From NCBI GenBank assembly GCA_942493375.1, contig OW818698.1, positions 2,852,001-2,916,000 of the forward strand: DNA of 64,000 nt, written 5' to 3'. Below are positions 17,501 through 27,852 of this stretch, piece by piece. Each line of letters begins with the position of its first letter. Position 1 is the first letter of the stretch. The translations under genes and the position numbers were made by a program. The notes below the pieces were generated by a model. That model was not told where the DNA came from, did no database searches, and worked only from the letters and a program-made list of their open reading frames with translations. Source of the DNA: G942493375 sp942493375. GTDB taxonomy: Bacteria; Armatimonadota; UBA5829.

Positions 17501-20020
17501 TCACCGGACGGGAACCAGACGGACGCTGTTGATGTAGCTCTGGCAGTTGCTCATTGCCTCTTCTATAGCTGCCTGAGCGTCTTCAGTCCCATCGTAGACA
17601 AGTTCGCTCTTCTTGGTTTCTTCGTTGTATTCATATATCTTGTAGGCTTTGACAGTTATTCCGTAATGAACATCAAGGAAAACTTTGCCCTTCGTCAGGA
17701 CACCACTACCGGCCACACTATATGAAGCTGGACTCTCGGTTGCCTTTGACTCTTGTGTCATAGCAAATGGACCAGTGTATCCGGAAACTGACAGCTCTTC
17801 TCCTCCTTTGGCTCTTTCCTGACTGCTTTTAATCATCTCAGCATCATCTGTCAGAAAAGCACTGAAGCTACCTTCAATTGACCACATCACCCGTCCCTTT
17901 TCGTCTTTCTGCTCCTTGTTTATCTGGTATAAGCGATTGTTGGATGGTTTGTCCGTTTTACTAAATTCTGCTTCTGCCCAACCACCAGAGACCGCGCAAG
18001 CCATGTTTATGCAAGCTAAATCCAGTTCGCTGACTACAAAGAAAGGCATTTTGTTGGAGTCACTGAGCTTAGCGAAGTCATTTTTGAGTTCGTCAGACTG
18101 CTCAATCTTTACTCCCATTCTTTTCATTATTTCCCCAGCTCTGGTAGCAATCTTTGGTGCTTTCTGCTCTTCGGTTAAGCCTTTGGCATCAAGTTCTGCT
18201 GAATATGCATCAATCTCCGCCTGAGCCTCTGCCTGCTGTTCGGGAGTCATCTGTTCGTCAGTTTCTTTCTGGGCTTTGTCCATCAATTCGGTTGCAGCCT
18301 TAAGTTCATCTGATAATTCCGATAACACCTTACCAGTGTCAGACTCCCCTTTACCTTTATCAAACCATATCATAACCAGCTTCTGTCTACCTTTTAGGGT
18401 ATTGTTGGCTACATAACTGTTAGTAATCTGGAGTTTGGCTTCCAGTTCATTACCATTGATATTCTCTTCTATCGGTACAACATCGTACCTAAACTTATCG
18501 TTGGTAAGTCTTGCTCGAATAAGGGGTAAGTCTGATTCCTCAAGCTCTTTATAGCCATCCATTATGACATATCTACGGTCGCCTTCCTTGCCTATCAATT
18601 CCTTTGGCAGCGGCATGCGGACAGTAAAGAAATCAGCAACAGAAACCATACCCGGGCTCGAAAGCCACGTTCCGGGATATTTACCATCGGCCTGCACCCA
18701 ATCAACATCCCTGTAGGTTGGTTCTTTGAACGCATCTTTCCCGCTCAGAGCAAGGTTGAGTTTGAATTTGTAGCCTTCCATCGGTTTTGGAAGATCTATG
18801 TTGAATGTGACTTCACCGGATTTTGAACCAGCCCAAAGCTCTTTTACTCCTAATTTCATTGACGCCGATTTTCCTTCGACCTCGTAGAAAGTATCCTTAT
18901 CATTCGTTGGTGATATACCAAGAACATAGGAAAGCTCTGTGATACTGACGTTACCTGGAATAGTTTTATCAAAATCGAAGTCAGATTTCGGTTGGTCCAG
19001 ATTGGCGTTTGGGATTGCATCTAGCAGACGGGTTCTAATAGCTGTTTTGGCTATTGGATCCTTAACTTCCAGGTATTCAGAAATCAATCCATATACTTTT
19101 TCGGTCTCTGCAACCGAAGCATCTACTTCTTTTTCCCAATCTACCAGAAAACGACTGTAGAGTTTATTGTCATTTACTTTGGCTGTAACTGTGATCTGGT
19201 TCGCACTGGTCTTAACGTCAGTTATGACAACATTCTTCTCAAGTGATTTGTAGAACTCAGTGCTGGGCATTGCAGGAAATAATTTAAAAGTCGATGCCCA
19301 ACTCTCACTGTGTATCCCATCCCCTTTGGTATGTGACTTATAGAACATGTTTGAAGCATCCATTGACCAGCCTGTTGCCTCCAGCATCCGTCTGATAAAA
19401 TATGGCCTATTGGAAATCAGCCACTCATCTCCGGATTGATACACCTCGTTATTCGGAAAGGTGTCATGGTAGGCATCAAAGACAAATCCGCCAAAATCTC
19501 CTTTGAAAGGTCTAGGAGTGGCAAGTGTTATTGATTCTATTACTATGTCATCGTGTTTGGAATAGACATGCTTGGTTTCAAGCTGTTCCAGTTGCTTATG
19601 GAGTTTCCCAGCCTTTTCATAGAATCCACCATACTCGTTTACTACAGCATGGACGTGGATATCGTTGATGTAGTGTGAAATCCATCCGATAGCAAATGCT
19701 ATTTCATCATCGGTCTTCGCTCTGTCCAATACATTTAGCGCCAGTGCGGCTTTCGAAGTCGAATAATGTGTCTCTTTGCCAACTGAACTGAAGGCAGATA
19801 ATGTATCCAATTCAGTCATAACAACACCTATAGTATCAGGCCCCTGGGCACCGGTAAGATAAGCAGTCCGACAGATTTCGACAATATTTCTGGCACGGCC
19901 AGTCAGAAATTTTGTGGATCTGATAGCAGAGAACTCATGCGATGCCATCTGACCCGCATCAGCCGATGTGAATAGACTCAGCAGCAGAGCTGTCAGCAAG
20001 AATATATGGTTTGCCTTCAT
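17501..20020 (-). CDS. Secreted zinc-dependent phospholipase C-like protein with long C-terminal region
   Basis: 839 residues. MKANHIFLLTALLLSLFTS then ADA is a Sec signal. The next 150 residues resemble the zinc-dependent phospholipase C superfamily: GAQGPDTIG, ETHYSTSKAALALN and AFAIGWISHYINDIHVHAVV, in which histidines and aspartates would bind zinc. The remaining roughly 600 residues have no family I recognise. They include beta-rich segments and an acidic, Gln/Ala-rich coiled-coil-like part (MTPEQQAEAQAEIDAYSAEL). ATG 20020 follows GGAGG by 10 nt; the frame extends upstream without a ribosome binding site. A second zinc-PLC-like secreted protein is at 61433-63349. The activity is inferred from the N-terminal motifs only. 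Confidence 0.6.
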   Translation of the reverse strand: MKANHIFLLTALLLSLFTSADAGQMASHEFSAIRSTKFLTGRARNIVEICRTAYLTGAQGPDTIGVVMTELDTLSAFSSVGKETHYSTSKAALALNVLDRAKTDDEIAFAIGWISHYINDIHVHAVVNEYGGFYEKAGKLHKQLEQLETKHVYSKHDDIVIESITLATPRPFKGDFGGFVFDAYHDTFPNNEVYQSGDEWLISNRPYFIRRMLEATGWSMDASNMFYKSHTKGDGIHSESWASTFKLFPAMPSTEFYKSLEKNVVITDVKTSANQITVTAKVNDNKLYSRFLVDWEKEVDASVAETEKVYGLISEYLEVKDPIAKTAIRTRLLDAIPNANLDQPKSDFDFDKTIPGNVSITELSYVLGISPTNDKDTFYEVEGKSASMKLGVKELWAGSKSGEVTFNIDLPKPMEGYKFKLNLALSGKDAFKEPTYRDVDWVQADGKYPGTWLSSPGMVSVADFFTVRMPLPKELIGKEGDRRYVIMDGYKELEESDLPLIRARLTNDKFRYDVVPIEENINGNELEAKLQITNSYVANNTLKGRQKLVMIWFDKGKGESDTGKVLSELSDELKAATELMDKAQKETDEQMTPEQQAEAQAEIDAYSAELDAKGLTEEQKAPKIATRAGEIMKRMGVKIEQSDELKNDFAKLSDSNKMPFFVVSELDLACINMACAVSGGWAEAEFSKTDKPSNNRLYQINKEQKDEKGRVMWSIEGSFSAFLTDDAEMIKSSQERAKGGEELSVSGYTGPFAMTQESKATESPASYSVAGSGVLTKGKVFLDVHYGITVKAYKIYEYNEETKKSELVYDGTEDAQAAIEEAMSNCQSYINSVRLVPVR

Positions 20021-20232
20021 ACCAGATAAGCCTCCAACAATCGATAGTAAATTATACAAGATTCTTATACTGATTATGCCATTTGTAACAATTGAAATGA
20101 AATCCAAACTAAAAATGCACTAGCAAATCCTGTAGGGCCATAATCTGTCCTGGCAGGAAAAACCCGTTGAGATGCAGAACAATTATTATACTGGGATCAC
20201 AATAACACCCATACTCAAGTGAGGGCTCATAA

Positions 20233-21426
20233 ATGAACGACACCACAAGACTCGACCACTATCTTCCAATATATTCAAATGCTCTGACAGATGACTGTAT
20301 CCCATTTTGGGTAAAGAACTGTCCGGATACAGAATATGGCGGATACTTCACCTGCCTGGATAGGGATGGAAGTGTTTACGATACTGAGAAGTTTATGTGG
20401 TTGCAATGGCGAGTAGTGTGGATGTTGTGTGAGCTCTATAATACTCTGGAGCCAAATCCAGAATGGTTGAAACTAGCAAAAAACGGTTATGACTTCCTGC
20501 TGGCAAATGGCAAGGATGATCTGGGCCGGTATTATTTTGCAATTAATCGTGAAGGCAAGCCGACGATGGCCCCCTACTCTGTTTTCTCAGAGTGTTTTGC
20601 TGTTATGGGTTGTGCTGCATATTTCAAGGCCTCAGGAGATGAAGCGGCTAAGGCTGAAGCACTGCGGGCATTCGATATTTATGTCAGCAGAGAATCCAGA
20701 CCTAAGGGTGAATGGACTAAGGAAATGTCCGGAAAACCTTCAATGAAATCCCTGGGGTTCTACATGATGCGGGCCAACCTTAGCGTTGTTCTGGAGGAAT
20801 GTCTGGGCGACACTTCATTCCGGGCTGACCTGATGCAAACAGTTGAGACTGTACTCAATGATTTTTGGAACACTGAACATAGCGTGATTTGTGAGAACGT
20901 CAAACCTGATGGGACTTTCGCTTTCGATTCTATGACAGGTAGGCATCTTAACCCGGGGCATGCTATAGAAGCTATGTGGTTCATTATGAATGCTGGTCAC
21001 AAAGCAGGCAGACAGGATGTCATTGACAGAGCTGCCAATGTCCTGCTCTCTGAGCTTGAATTCGGTTGGGACAGAGAGTTTGGCGGGATTTACTACTTCA
21101 TGGATGTCCTGGGAAAACCTCACGTAGAGTTGCAGGCAAATATGAAACTGTGGTGGGTCCATAATGAAGCCATCGTTGCCACGCTTATGGCTTATAAACT
21201 TACCGGCAGATCAGAGTTCGCAGACTGGTTTGAACTGCTGCACGAGTGGTCCTGGTCGCATTTTGCGGATACCGAATATGGTGAATGGTATGGTTACCTG
21301 GACCGATATGGAAGAGTTGCCAATTTCCTCAAGGGTGGCAAGTGGAAAGGCTTTTTCCACCACCCGAGGATGCTGCTGGTATGCAAGCAACTTATGGAAG
21401 GTACGTTCTTTAGCAGTGTCGGATAA
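20233..21426 (+). CDS. AGE-family sugar 2-epimerase (N-acylglucosamine or cellobiose type)
   Basis: 397 residues, the typical length for an (alpha/alpha)6-barrel N-acylglucosamine 2-epimerase or cellobiose 2-epimerase. Conserved blocks include KFMWLQWRVVWMLCELYN, GRHLNPGHAIEAMWF, KLWWVHNEAIVATLMAY and KGGKWKGFFHHPR, which supply the catalytic histidines and the aromatic and arginine residues of the barrel mouth. It should interconvert glucose- and mannose-type sugars or their N-acyl or oligosaccharide forms in the cytoplasm. GAGGG lies 7 nt before ATG 20233. A CorA-type transporter gene starts 21 nt downstream, so the two are probably co-transcribed, although no functional link is obvious. 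Confidence 0.85.
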   Translation: MNDTTRLDHYLPIYSNALTDDCIPFWVKNCPDTEYGGYFTCLDRDGSVYDTEKFMWLQWRVVWMLCELYNTLEPNPEWLKLAKNGYDFLLANGKDDLGRYYFAINREGKPTMAPYSVFSECFAVMGCAAYFKASGDEAAKAEALRAFDIYVSRESRPKGEWTKEMSGKPSMKSLGFYMMRANLSVVLEECLGDTSFRADLMQTVETVLNDFWNTEHSVICENVKPDGTFAFDSMTGRHLNPGHAIEAMWFIMNAGHKAGRQDVIDRAANVLLSELEFGWDREFGGIYYFMDVLGKPHVELQANMKLWWVHNEAIVATLMAYKLTGRSEFADWFELLHEWSWSHFADTEYGEWYGYLDRYGRVANFLKGGKWKGFFHHPRMLLVCKQLMEGTFFSSVG

Positions 21427-21447
21427 TCTTACCGGCAGGAGAATACT

Positions 21448-22419
21448 TTGATCAGCACATATCTATTCACTGAAACCGGGGTTGTGACCGGACTGGAAGC
21501 ATCACCGGAATCGCTGAAAGACGTAGATAAAAAGTCCCTGTTCTGGATGGATATACGTGATTATACAGACCAGGATATACATGACCTTGCAGCTACTTTC
21601 GATTTCCATCCCGTAACAGTGCAGTCCTGCATAGATGCCTACCGCAGGCCACATTTGTGGGAGTTCGAAAAATACTTCTACATAAACTTCACTACGATCA
21701 AGAAGTCTTCTTCGTCTACACATTCTATGAAAGGCTCAGAACTCCATATATTCGCAGGCCCCCAATACTTGATTACGGCCAGTCGTGATAAAGTGCCCGA
21801 AGCTGTAGAACGGGCTCTTGAACAGTTCAGATCTGCTCCTGCCATGTGCAATCGCGGTCCTCTATATGCCGTATATATACTCGTAGAGGATCTTGTTGAG
21901 ACCTATTTCCCATATGTAGAAAAACTCGACTCCGCTGCTGACAAACTTGAAGACCTTATGTTGGAAAATGCGGACAAGAAAACACTGGCACATTTGTTTA
22001 CTTTAAAACGCAAGGGCCAGGAACTCAGAAGACTGCTTGGTCCCCAGCGAGATGTCTTCAGTGAGCTTGCACGCAGAGAATTTTCATTTGTAGATGGTGA
22101 GAACCGGATCTATTTCCAGGACTCCTACAACCGGATCGTAAGAATATTCGATATGCTGGATACTGTTCGGGAAGTTCTGAGCGCCAGCCTGGATGTATAT
22201 CTGTCCTCTGTCTCAAACCGCCTCAACGAGGTAATGAAGATACTGACCATTGTATCCACGATTATGATGGTTTTGGGATTCATCACCGGATTCTACGGTA
22301 TGAACTTCACGCACCTGCCCTGGCTGGAAGCTCCCAACGCATTCAGGAACTTGTCTATAGTTATGTTTGTTATGGTTGTTGGAATGCTATACGCATTCCG
22401 ACGCAAAGGGTGGATGTGA
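21448..22419 (+). CDS. CorA family divalent cation transporter
   Basis: 323 residues. A large cytoplasmic N-terminal domain is followed by a long helix. Two C-terminal membrane segments follow: one ends in the family signature as GFITGFYGMNF, the other is NLSIVMFVMVVGMLYAF with the basic tail RRKGWM. These make the pentameric pore for magnesium or related divalent ions. The start is a TTG at 21448 with AGGAGA 5 nt upstream; no nearby ATG has a site. It follows the epimerase gene by 21 nt and ends before a repeat-rich gap. Confidence 0.9.
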   Translation: MISTYLFTETGVVTGLEASPESLKDVDKKSLFWMDIRDYTDQDIHDLAATFDFHPVTVQSCIDAYRRPHLWEFEKYFYINFTTIKKSSSSTHSMKGSELHIFAGPQYLITASRDKVPEAVERALEQFRSAPAMCNRGPLYAVYILVEDLVETYFPYVEKLDSAADKLEDLMLENADKKTLAHLFTLKRKGQELRRLLGPQRDVFSELARREFSFVDGENRIYFQDSYNRIVRIFDMLDTVREVLSASLDVYLSSVSNRLNEVMKILTIVSTIMMVLGFITGFYGMNFTHLPWLEAPNAFRNLSIVMFVMVVGMLYAFRRKGWM

Positions 22420-22510
22420 AGGGACAGGCTTTAGGCTATAGTAGGGAAGACTTTAGGAAGGGAATGGGCTGGCAATAGAGTTTCTTTGGGCATAAAAGTC
22501 TAGAGCAGAA

Positions 22511-22604
22511 AATAAGACGTATAGGACAAATAGGACTAATAGGACATTATATCCGACATCTCCGCAGGGGTCCTATATGTCTTATTAGTCCTATTCGTCC
22601 TATT
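22511..22604. repeat. Imperfect palindrome of 9-nt GACNNATAG units
   Basis: Left arm 22511-22545 and right arm 22570-22604 (35 nt each) are imperfect inverted copies. Each is made of 9-nt units such as GACAAATAG and GACTAATAG. The same unit type builds the perfect palindrome at 2047-2120. CTTTAGG/CTAAAG arrays flank it on both sides (about 22430-22460 and 22612-22640). It lies between convergent CorA and RND genes and may terminate both. Confidence 0.8.
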
Positions 22605-22644
22605 CAATTTTGTATCTAAAGTCTAAAGTCTAAAGCCTCTCCCT

Positions 22645-25600
22645 TCAGTCCTCCGACCAGTTTTCTCCCTTGTGTTTTATGCTCTCCTGATAGGCTTCTA
22701 CCATTTCGCGTTGTTTCTCTTGAGAACGTCTTTCGGCATTGGGAGCAAACTTACTCAGTAACCAGTGCCATAAATCATCCACTATTGTGTATACAACAGG
22801 GATAACAATAAGTGTCAGCAACAATGATAAAGTTAGTCCACCAATGACGCATATCGCCAGTGGCTGCCTGATTTCAGCGCCACGGGTGACTGCCATAGCT
22901 GTTGGGAGCATACCACCTATCATCGCCATTGTTGTCATCATGATTGGTTTGAGCCTAATAGGACCGGCTGTTAATATAGCCTCAGTCCTGCTCTTGCCAC
23001 GGTTACGCAATGTGTTGGTAAAGTCGACCATCAGGATAGCGTTTTTTGCGACCAAACCCATCAACATAATGATACCGATCATAGACACGATACTCATTGT
23101 CTTGCCAAATAGAAGCAATGCCAGCAGTGCTCCAGCCATTGCTTGAGGCAAACTGAACATAATGATGAATGGTGTCAGGAATGATTCGAACAAGGCTCCC
23201 ATCAACATATATACAAACAGGATCGCCATCATAAGCGAACTGCCCATATACTCAAAGCTCTCATTCATTATCTGACCAGCTCCACCAATGACTATGGTAG
23301 TGCCAGGGATTTTGGTTTCCTTTTCTAGATTTGCCAGAATAGCAGACTGCACGTTACCCAACTTAGCTCCCTGGGCTGGATTACATGTTACATATATAAC
23401 TCTCTGCCTGTTTTTGCGGTCGATCTTGGATGGCGCTACATCATAGACAATCTTTGCTACATCCTTTAGGTAAATCGGTGAACCATTCTTGCTTGCAACT
23501 ATCAGACCCTCAACATCTGAAGCCTTGGATCTTTCCAGACGATCATACCTGACACGAATGGCATATTCCGATCCACCATCTCTAAGCTTTGCACTATCAT
23601 CGCCATCAATGGCTGTTCTGGCAGCAGAAGCAATCTGGACAGTTGATAGTCCAAACTCAGCCGCTTTTAATTGATCTACGATAACTCTGCGTTCAGGCTT
23701 GGCTTCTTTGAATGATATATCTACATCCACTGCACCAGGTGTGTTGCTCATTACTCTGGCAACCGTATTTGCAGTTTTTAGAAGATCGGCTGCATTCTGC
23801 CCTTGAACTTCGAGTTGTACTCCACCACCAGGACCCGAAGCGGCAGATGATACTGCTATTCTCTCAGCTCCCGGTATTTCAGCAACCCTCTTGCTTATTT
23901 CAGCTGTGATCTCATCGATGGTCCGTTTTCGCAGAGTCTTGTCTATACATTTGCCACTTATCTGAGCATACTGCGGTCCCTGATCCGAAGCTCCAAACTC
24001 TGTTGGCGCTTCACCAATCTGGGTAATATAAAACCCATCCTTAAGTTCAGGAATGGAGTCTAGAATGGCTTCGACTTTACGAACTACGGAATCTGTCTGT
24101 ATCAGGGATGTGCCGGGAGCGGTTCTTATGTTGACCCCAAACTCTCCCTGATCAATAGAATCCTGAAACACTATTCCCAAAGGCAACTGGATCATCATCG
24201 TGATAATAACAGCAACCATTGTAAATCCTATAGCCAGTGGTTTACTTTTTGATTTCCATAGAGAGATTAGACACAGTATTATGGCTATGGCTGATATCCC
24301 CAACCTGGGGGCCAGGGCCATCATAGCTTCTTTCTTCCCCATACCAGCTTCAGGCAGAGGAATGGCCATCGCAACAACAACCAAAAGGGTCACAAACCCA
24401 ATTGTTGTAGTCAGGAATCTGTTATTGATAGCCCATTCCAAAATTTTTCGGTAGGCTACTTCAATTGCAGTGAACATCCTCTCCCAGAACGCAAAGACTG
24501 ATCCGAAAGCATGGTTTAATCGGTCTATTAATGTTCCAGAATTGTTAGCCATGCGGAATTTTAATGCTGCATCATCTTTTTCCTTATCTTCCTGTGACTT
24601 CAACCATCTGGATGCAAGCATTGGAGTAAGAGTAAATGACATAAGCAAAGAGAACATAGTCGCTATTGCAACAGTAATACCGAACTGTCGGAAGAACTGG
24701 CCTACTATACCTCCCATAAATGCTATAGGCACGAAAACGACAATATCTACCAAGGAAATAGCCACGGCTGCAAAGCCGATCTCTGTTCTACCCGTCAACG
24801 CTGCGTCCACAGGCTTCTCACGCATCCGGACGTGACGTTCTATATTCTCCAGAATAACAATCGAGTCGTCCACCAGGATTCCTACAACCAGCGACAGAGC
24901 GAGCAGGGTCATGAAGTTCTGGGTGAAACCGAGTGCATGTATAGGAGTATATGTAGCATACAGGGATGTCGGAATCGCAATAGCTACGATAAACGTTGCT
25001 CTGAGCGAGTGCAGAAACAGGAAGACGATGATAACGACGATAATAATGCCTTCTTGAAGGCTTTTATTTACGTCGTCTACTGAGTCCTTTACAAACTCTG
25101 CCTGGTTTTCCGCAATCACCGGTTTTACACCAGTCGGCAGTATCGGTTCGAGCGCTTTTAATTCTTCCAGGACACCTTCTGCAGTTTCCACAGTATTGGC
25201 GTCCGATTGTTTCTTGATTTCCAAAGTAACAGTAGGTTTACCATTCATTCTGGCCAGAACAGATGGTTCCTCTACAGTGTCCTTAATTGTCGCAATATCT
25301 CCAAGATGGACATTGACATCTCTGTTGCCATTCTTGCCACTTAGATGAACCTGCACATCTGCAATTTCGTCCGCAGAAATGAATTCACCAACGGTTCTCA
25401 CAGAGTAGTCTCTCGCACCTTCCTTGATGGAACCTGCAGGGACATTAAGATTTGCTGCTTTTATGGATTGCACTATGTCTGATATGCCGACGGCATAGGC
25501 ATCCATTCTATTCTTGTCGACTGACACTGCTATCTCTCTAACATCGCCACCTCTGACATCGACAGAAGCAACTCCCTTAATCTTCGATAGTCTGTCTTTT

Positions 25601-26079
25601 ATAGTATCTTCGGCAAGTATCCTCATGTCTTTTCCAGACAGAGGGCCCTCTAGTCCAATTCTGACAATAGGTGTGCCGGAAAAGTCTGCTTTATCGATAC
25701 TGGGCTCATCAATGCCATCTGGCAGAAGCCGACGTATCGAAGCCACCTTAGCCCGCACATCAGCGGCGACAGTGTCTACATTGGTGCCCAATTCAAACTC
25801 CAACCCAACAACCGAAACACCGTCCTGAGATGTGGATGTAACGTTCTTCAAACCTCCAATGGAGCTGCACACCTTTTCTACCTGCTGGGAGACCTGAGTC
25901 TCCATCTCATTAGGTCCAGCGCCTGGATAGGTCGTAACTACAGAAACAAAAGGAAAATCGATCTTCGGAAACAGTTCTTCCGGCATCCTGGACTTGGACT
26001 GAATGCCCACGATCAGGAGCGCCAGAACGAACATTATGATGAAGATCGGTCTGCTAATAGCTGTCTTAGTAAGCAACAT
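22645..26079 (-). CDS. RND efflux pump inner-membrane transporter (AcrB/HAE1-like)
   Basis: 1144 residues, longer than typical RND pumps (about 1020-1050). TM1 follows the N-terminal TKTAISRPIF. The proton-relay Asp pair in TM4 is seen as GILVDDSIVILENIERH, and the LMGLVAKNAILMVDF and GAEIRQPLA segments are typical. Near the usual TM7 there are two extra hydrophobic helices (roughly residues 550-625) before QLPLGIVFQDSIDQGEF, suggesting 14 rather than 12 membrane segments. It should export drugs, lipids or other small molecules with the adaptor and TolC encoded upstream. ATG 26079 has GGAG 8 nt before it; the longer frame from 26127 lacks a site. It is the last gene of the efflux operon. Confidence 0.9.
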   Translation of the reverse strand: MLLTKTAISRPIFIIMFVLALLIVGIQSKSRMPEELFPKIDFPFVSVVTTYPGAGPNEMETQVSQQVEKVCSSIGGLKNVTSTSQDGVSVVGLEFELGTNVDTVAADVRAKVASIRRLLPDGIDEPSIDKADFSGTPIVRIGLEGPLSGKDMRILAEDTIKDRLSKIKGVASVDVRGGDVREIAVSVDKNRMDAYAVGISDIVQSIKAANLNVPAGSIKEGARDYSVRTVGEFISADEIADVQVHLSGKNGNRDVNVHLGDIATIKDTVEEPSVLARMNGKPTVTLEIKKQSDANTVETAEGVLEELKALEPILPTGVKPVIAENQAEFVKDSVDDVNKSLQEGIIIVVIIVFLFLHSLRATFIVAIAIPTSLYATYTPIHALGFTQNFMTLLALSLVVGILVDDSIVILENIERHVRMREKPVDAALTGRTEIGFAAVAISLVDIVVFVPIAFMGGIVGQFFRQFGITVAIATMFSLLMSFTLTPMLASRWLKSQEDKEKDDAALKFRMANNSGTLIDRLNHAFGSVFAFWERMFTAIEVAYRKILEWAINNRFLTTTIGFVTLLVVVAMAIPLPEAGMGKKEAMMALAPRLGISAIAIILCLISLWKSKSKPLAIGFTMVAVIITMMIQLPLGIVFQDSIDQGEFGVNIRTAPGTSLIQTDSVVRKVEAILDSIPELKDGFYITQIGEAPTEFGASDQGPQYAQISGKCIDKTLRKRTIDEITAEISKRVAEIPGAERIAVSSAASGPGGGVQLEVQGQNAADLLKTANTVARVMSNTPGAVDVDISFKEAKPERRVIVDQLKAAEFGLSTVQIASAARTAIDGDDSAKLRDGGSEYAIRVRYDRLERSKASDVEGLIVASKNGSPIYLKDVAKIVYDVAPSKIDRKNRQRVIYVTCNPAQGAKLGNVQSAILANLEKETKIPGTTIVIGGAGQIMNESFEYMGSSLMMAILFVYMLMGALFESFLTPFIIMFSLPQAMAGALLALLLFGKTMSIVSMIGIIMLMGLVAKNAILMVDFTNTLRNRGKSRTEAILTAGPIRLKPIMMTTMAMIGGMLPTAMAVTRGAEIRQPLAICVIGGLTLSLLLTLIVIPVVYTIVDDLWHWLLSKFAPNAERRSQEKQREMVEAYQESIKHKGENWSED

Positions 26080-26228
26080 AAGATGATCTCCAGAACCGGG
26101 GATTATCCCCACAACAACAATGAACAATCTCAGAGTGGGACGTATTACACACTTCGGAATTGATGCACACTCTAAAGTACGTCATTTAAAAGAACCTGGT
26201 CTCAATATACAAATAATAGAATTTCATC

Positions 26229-27737
26229 CTACTTGATAGATTTTTCTGGTCTAACCAGCGAACCATCCTGCAAGCTCTGTCTTCCGGTAGTAACTACTTT
26301 GTCACCGGTTTTGAGGGTTGTTGGTTCCTTTATTTGAGCCATAACCCCATCGTCTCTTACTACTTCGACGTCAATGCGCTTCACTTTATTCTTAGGTTCG
26401 ATTATAAAGACCATCTTGGTTCCGCGCCGTTCGTCAATAGCATCCTTGGAAACCTTAACAACATTCGAAGCAACTCCTGTAGTAATACTCCCGCGAACAT
26501 ACATTCCAGGCTTGAGAGAAATTTCACTTCCAAGGACCTTTATCCTCACCGGGAACTTGCGGCTGTCTAGAGCAGCTTCAGGGGTGATGATATCGACGGT
26601 GCCTCTGATGATTTGACCAGGCAGCGCATCTACTCCCACCATAACTGGCTGGCCCTTTCGTACATCCCTGACATCGGTCTCTGAGAGATCTGCCTGGAAG
26701 TATAGACTGCCCATGTTCACTACTGTGCCAATAGCCTGCCCGGGCATGACTACCTGCCCTGGTTCAACAGCCCTGGCTGATATCTGTCCGGATACCTGTG
26801 ATTTGATATATGTATTTGCTAAGTATTCTTTGGCAATTGCAATTGCAGTTTTTGCACTACTAATCATGGCACTAGCATTTTTGACACCTGCTTTGGCAGA
26901 TTTTATATCTTCCTGCCTGAGCATGTTATCTGATGCCGCAGCTTTAGCCTGGCGCAATGACTGTTCAGCACTTCGAACAGCATTCTGAGCGCTTTGGATC
27001 GACTCTGTTCGCCCACCCTCTTTGACCATTGAAAGCTGCTGGAGAGCGGAATCATAGGTGTTCTTTGCTGAAGTGTAAACAGTCTTTGCGGAGTCATATA
27101 CCGACTGGGAGACTGCTCCCTCTTTATACAAACGCTCCGCTCTTTTAAACTCAGTCTCAGCATTGTCCAATTGGGCTTTGGCAGTTGCTACTGCGTTTTC
27201 AGCGATGGATTTATCCTGAGTTCTAGTTGGCTGTTTGGCAAGCTCCAGTTGTGCCTTTGCTGACGATAGATTCGATTCAGCTTGTGAAATGGTAGCATCA
27301 GTCTGGATAGTAGTAACTTTAGCAGCTGTGACAGCTTTTGAAAGGTTCGCGATAGCAGTATCGCGACCACTTATAGCCTGCTGTAACACCATATCAGCCT
27401 GTTTCAACTGGTTGAGTGCATCTGACTGGTCCAGAATCGCATACACCTGGCCCACAGAAATATTGTCACCAGCGCGGAAATAGACTTCGCTTACGCGCCC
27501 TGATATCTTTGGGGATAGCACTCCCTGATCCAGAGCGTTTATGCTGCCTGTTACAGGAACAGTAGTCTTCATATCCCCGATCGAAACCGTAGAGAACTCT
27601 ACAGGAATCCCATCCTTAGCCCACAAAGCACTCTTGGTTGGCGGTGCAGGTTTTGGGGCTCTCAGTTTCATCACCCCAAATAGTCCACCGACTATAACAG
27701 CAACAACAATTATGAAGATAATTAGATTTCGTGTCAT
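26229..27737 (-). CDS. RND/HlyD-family periplasmic adaptor protein
   Basis: 502 residues, longer than the usual about 400. The N-terminal signal anchor is NLIIFIIVVAVIVGGLFGV. A split lipoyl domain is seen at GRVSEVYFRAGDNISVGQ and again at ARAVEPGQVVMPGQAIGTVV. Between them lies an unusually long Ala/Gln/Ser-rich alpha-helical hairpin (about residues 100-310). The beta-barrel and membrane-proximal domains follow (ADLSETDVRDVRKGQPVMVG; KPGMYVRGSITTG). It should bridge the RND pump and the TolC-like channel. AGGAG precedes ATG 27737 by 8-9 nt. The gene lies between the TolC and pump genes. Confidence 0.9.
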   Translation of the reverse strand: MTRNLIIFIIVVAVIVGGLFGVMKLRAPKPAPPTKSALWAKDGIPVEFSTVSIGDMKTTVPVTGSINALDQGVLSPKISGRVSEVYFRAGDNISVGQVYAILDQSDALNQLKQADMVLQQAISGRDTAIANLSKAVTAAKVTTIQTDATISQAESNLSSAKAQLELAKQPTRTQDKSIAENAVATAKAQLDNAETEFKRAERLYKEGAVSQSVYDSAKTVYTSAKNTYDSALQQLSMVKEGGRTESIQSAQNAVRSAEQSLRQAKAAASDNMLRQEDIKSAKAGVKNASAMISSAKTAIAIAKEYLANTYIKSQVSGQISARAVEPGQVVMPGQAIGTVVNMGSLYFQADLSETDVRDVRKGQPVMVGVDALPGQIIRGTVDIITPEAALDSRKFPVRIKVLGSEISLKPGMYVRGSITTGVASNVVKVSKDAIDERRGTKMVFIIEPKNKVKRIDVEVVRDDGVMAQIKEPTTLKTGDKVVTTGRQSLQDGSLVRPEKSIK

Positions 27738-27852
27738 TTATCATTCTCCTACGAAAATAGAATATTTTCGTCCCTTCTTAGCGAGTCCGGCAGGTTTTCG
27801 CTGTAAGCGAAAATCGAGAGGACTCATGCTACGATTCCTAAAAAAGGCATTT

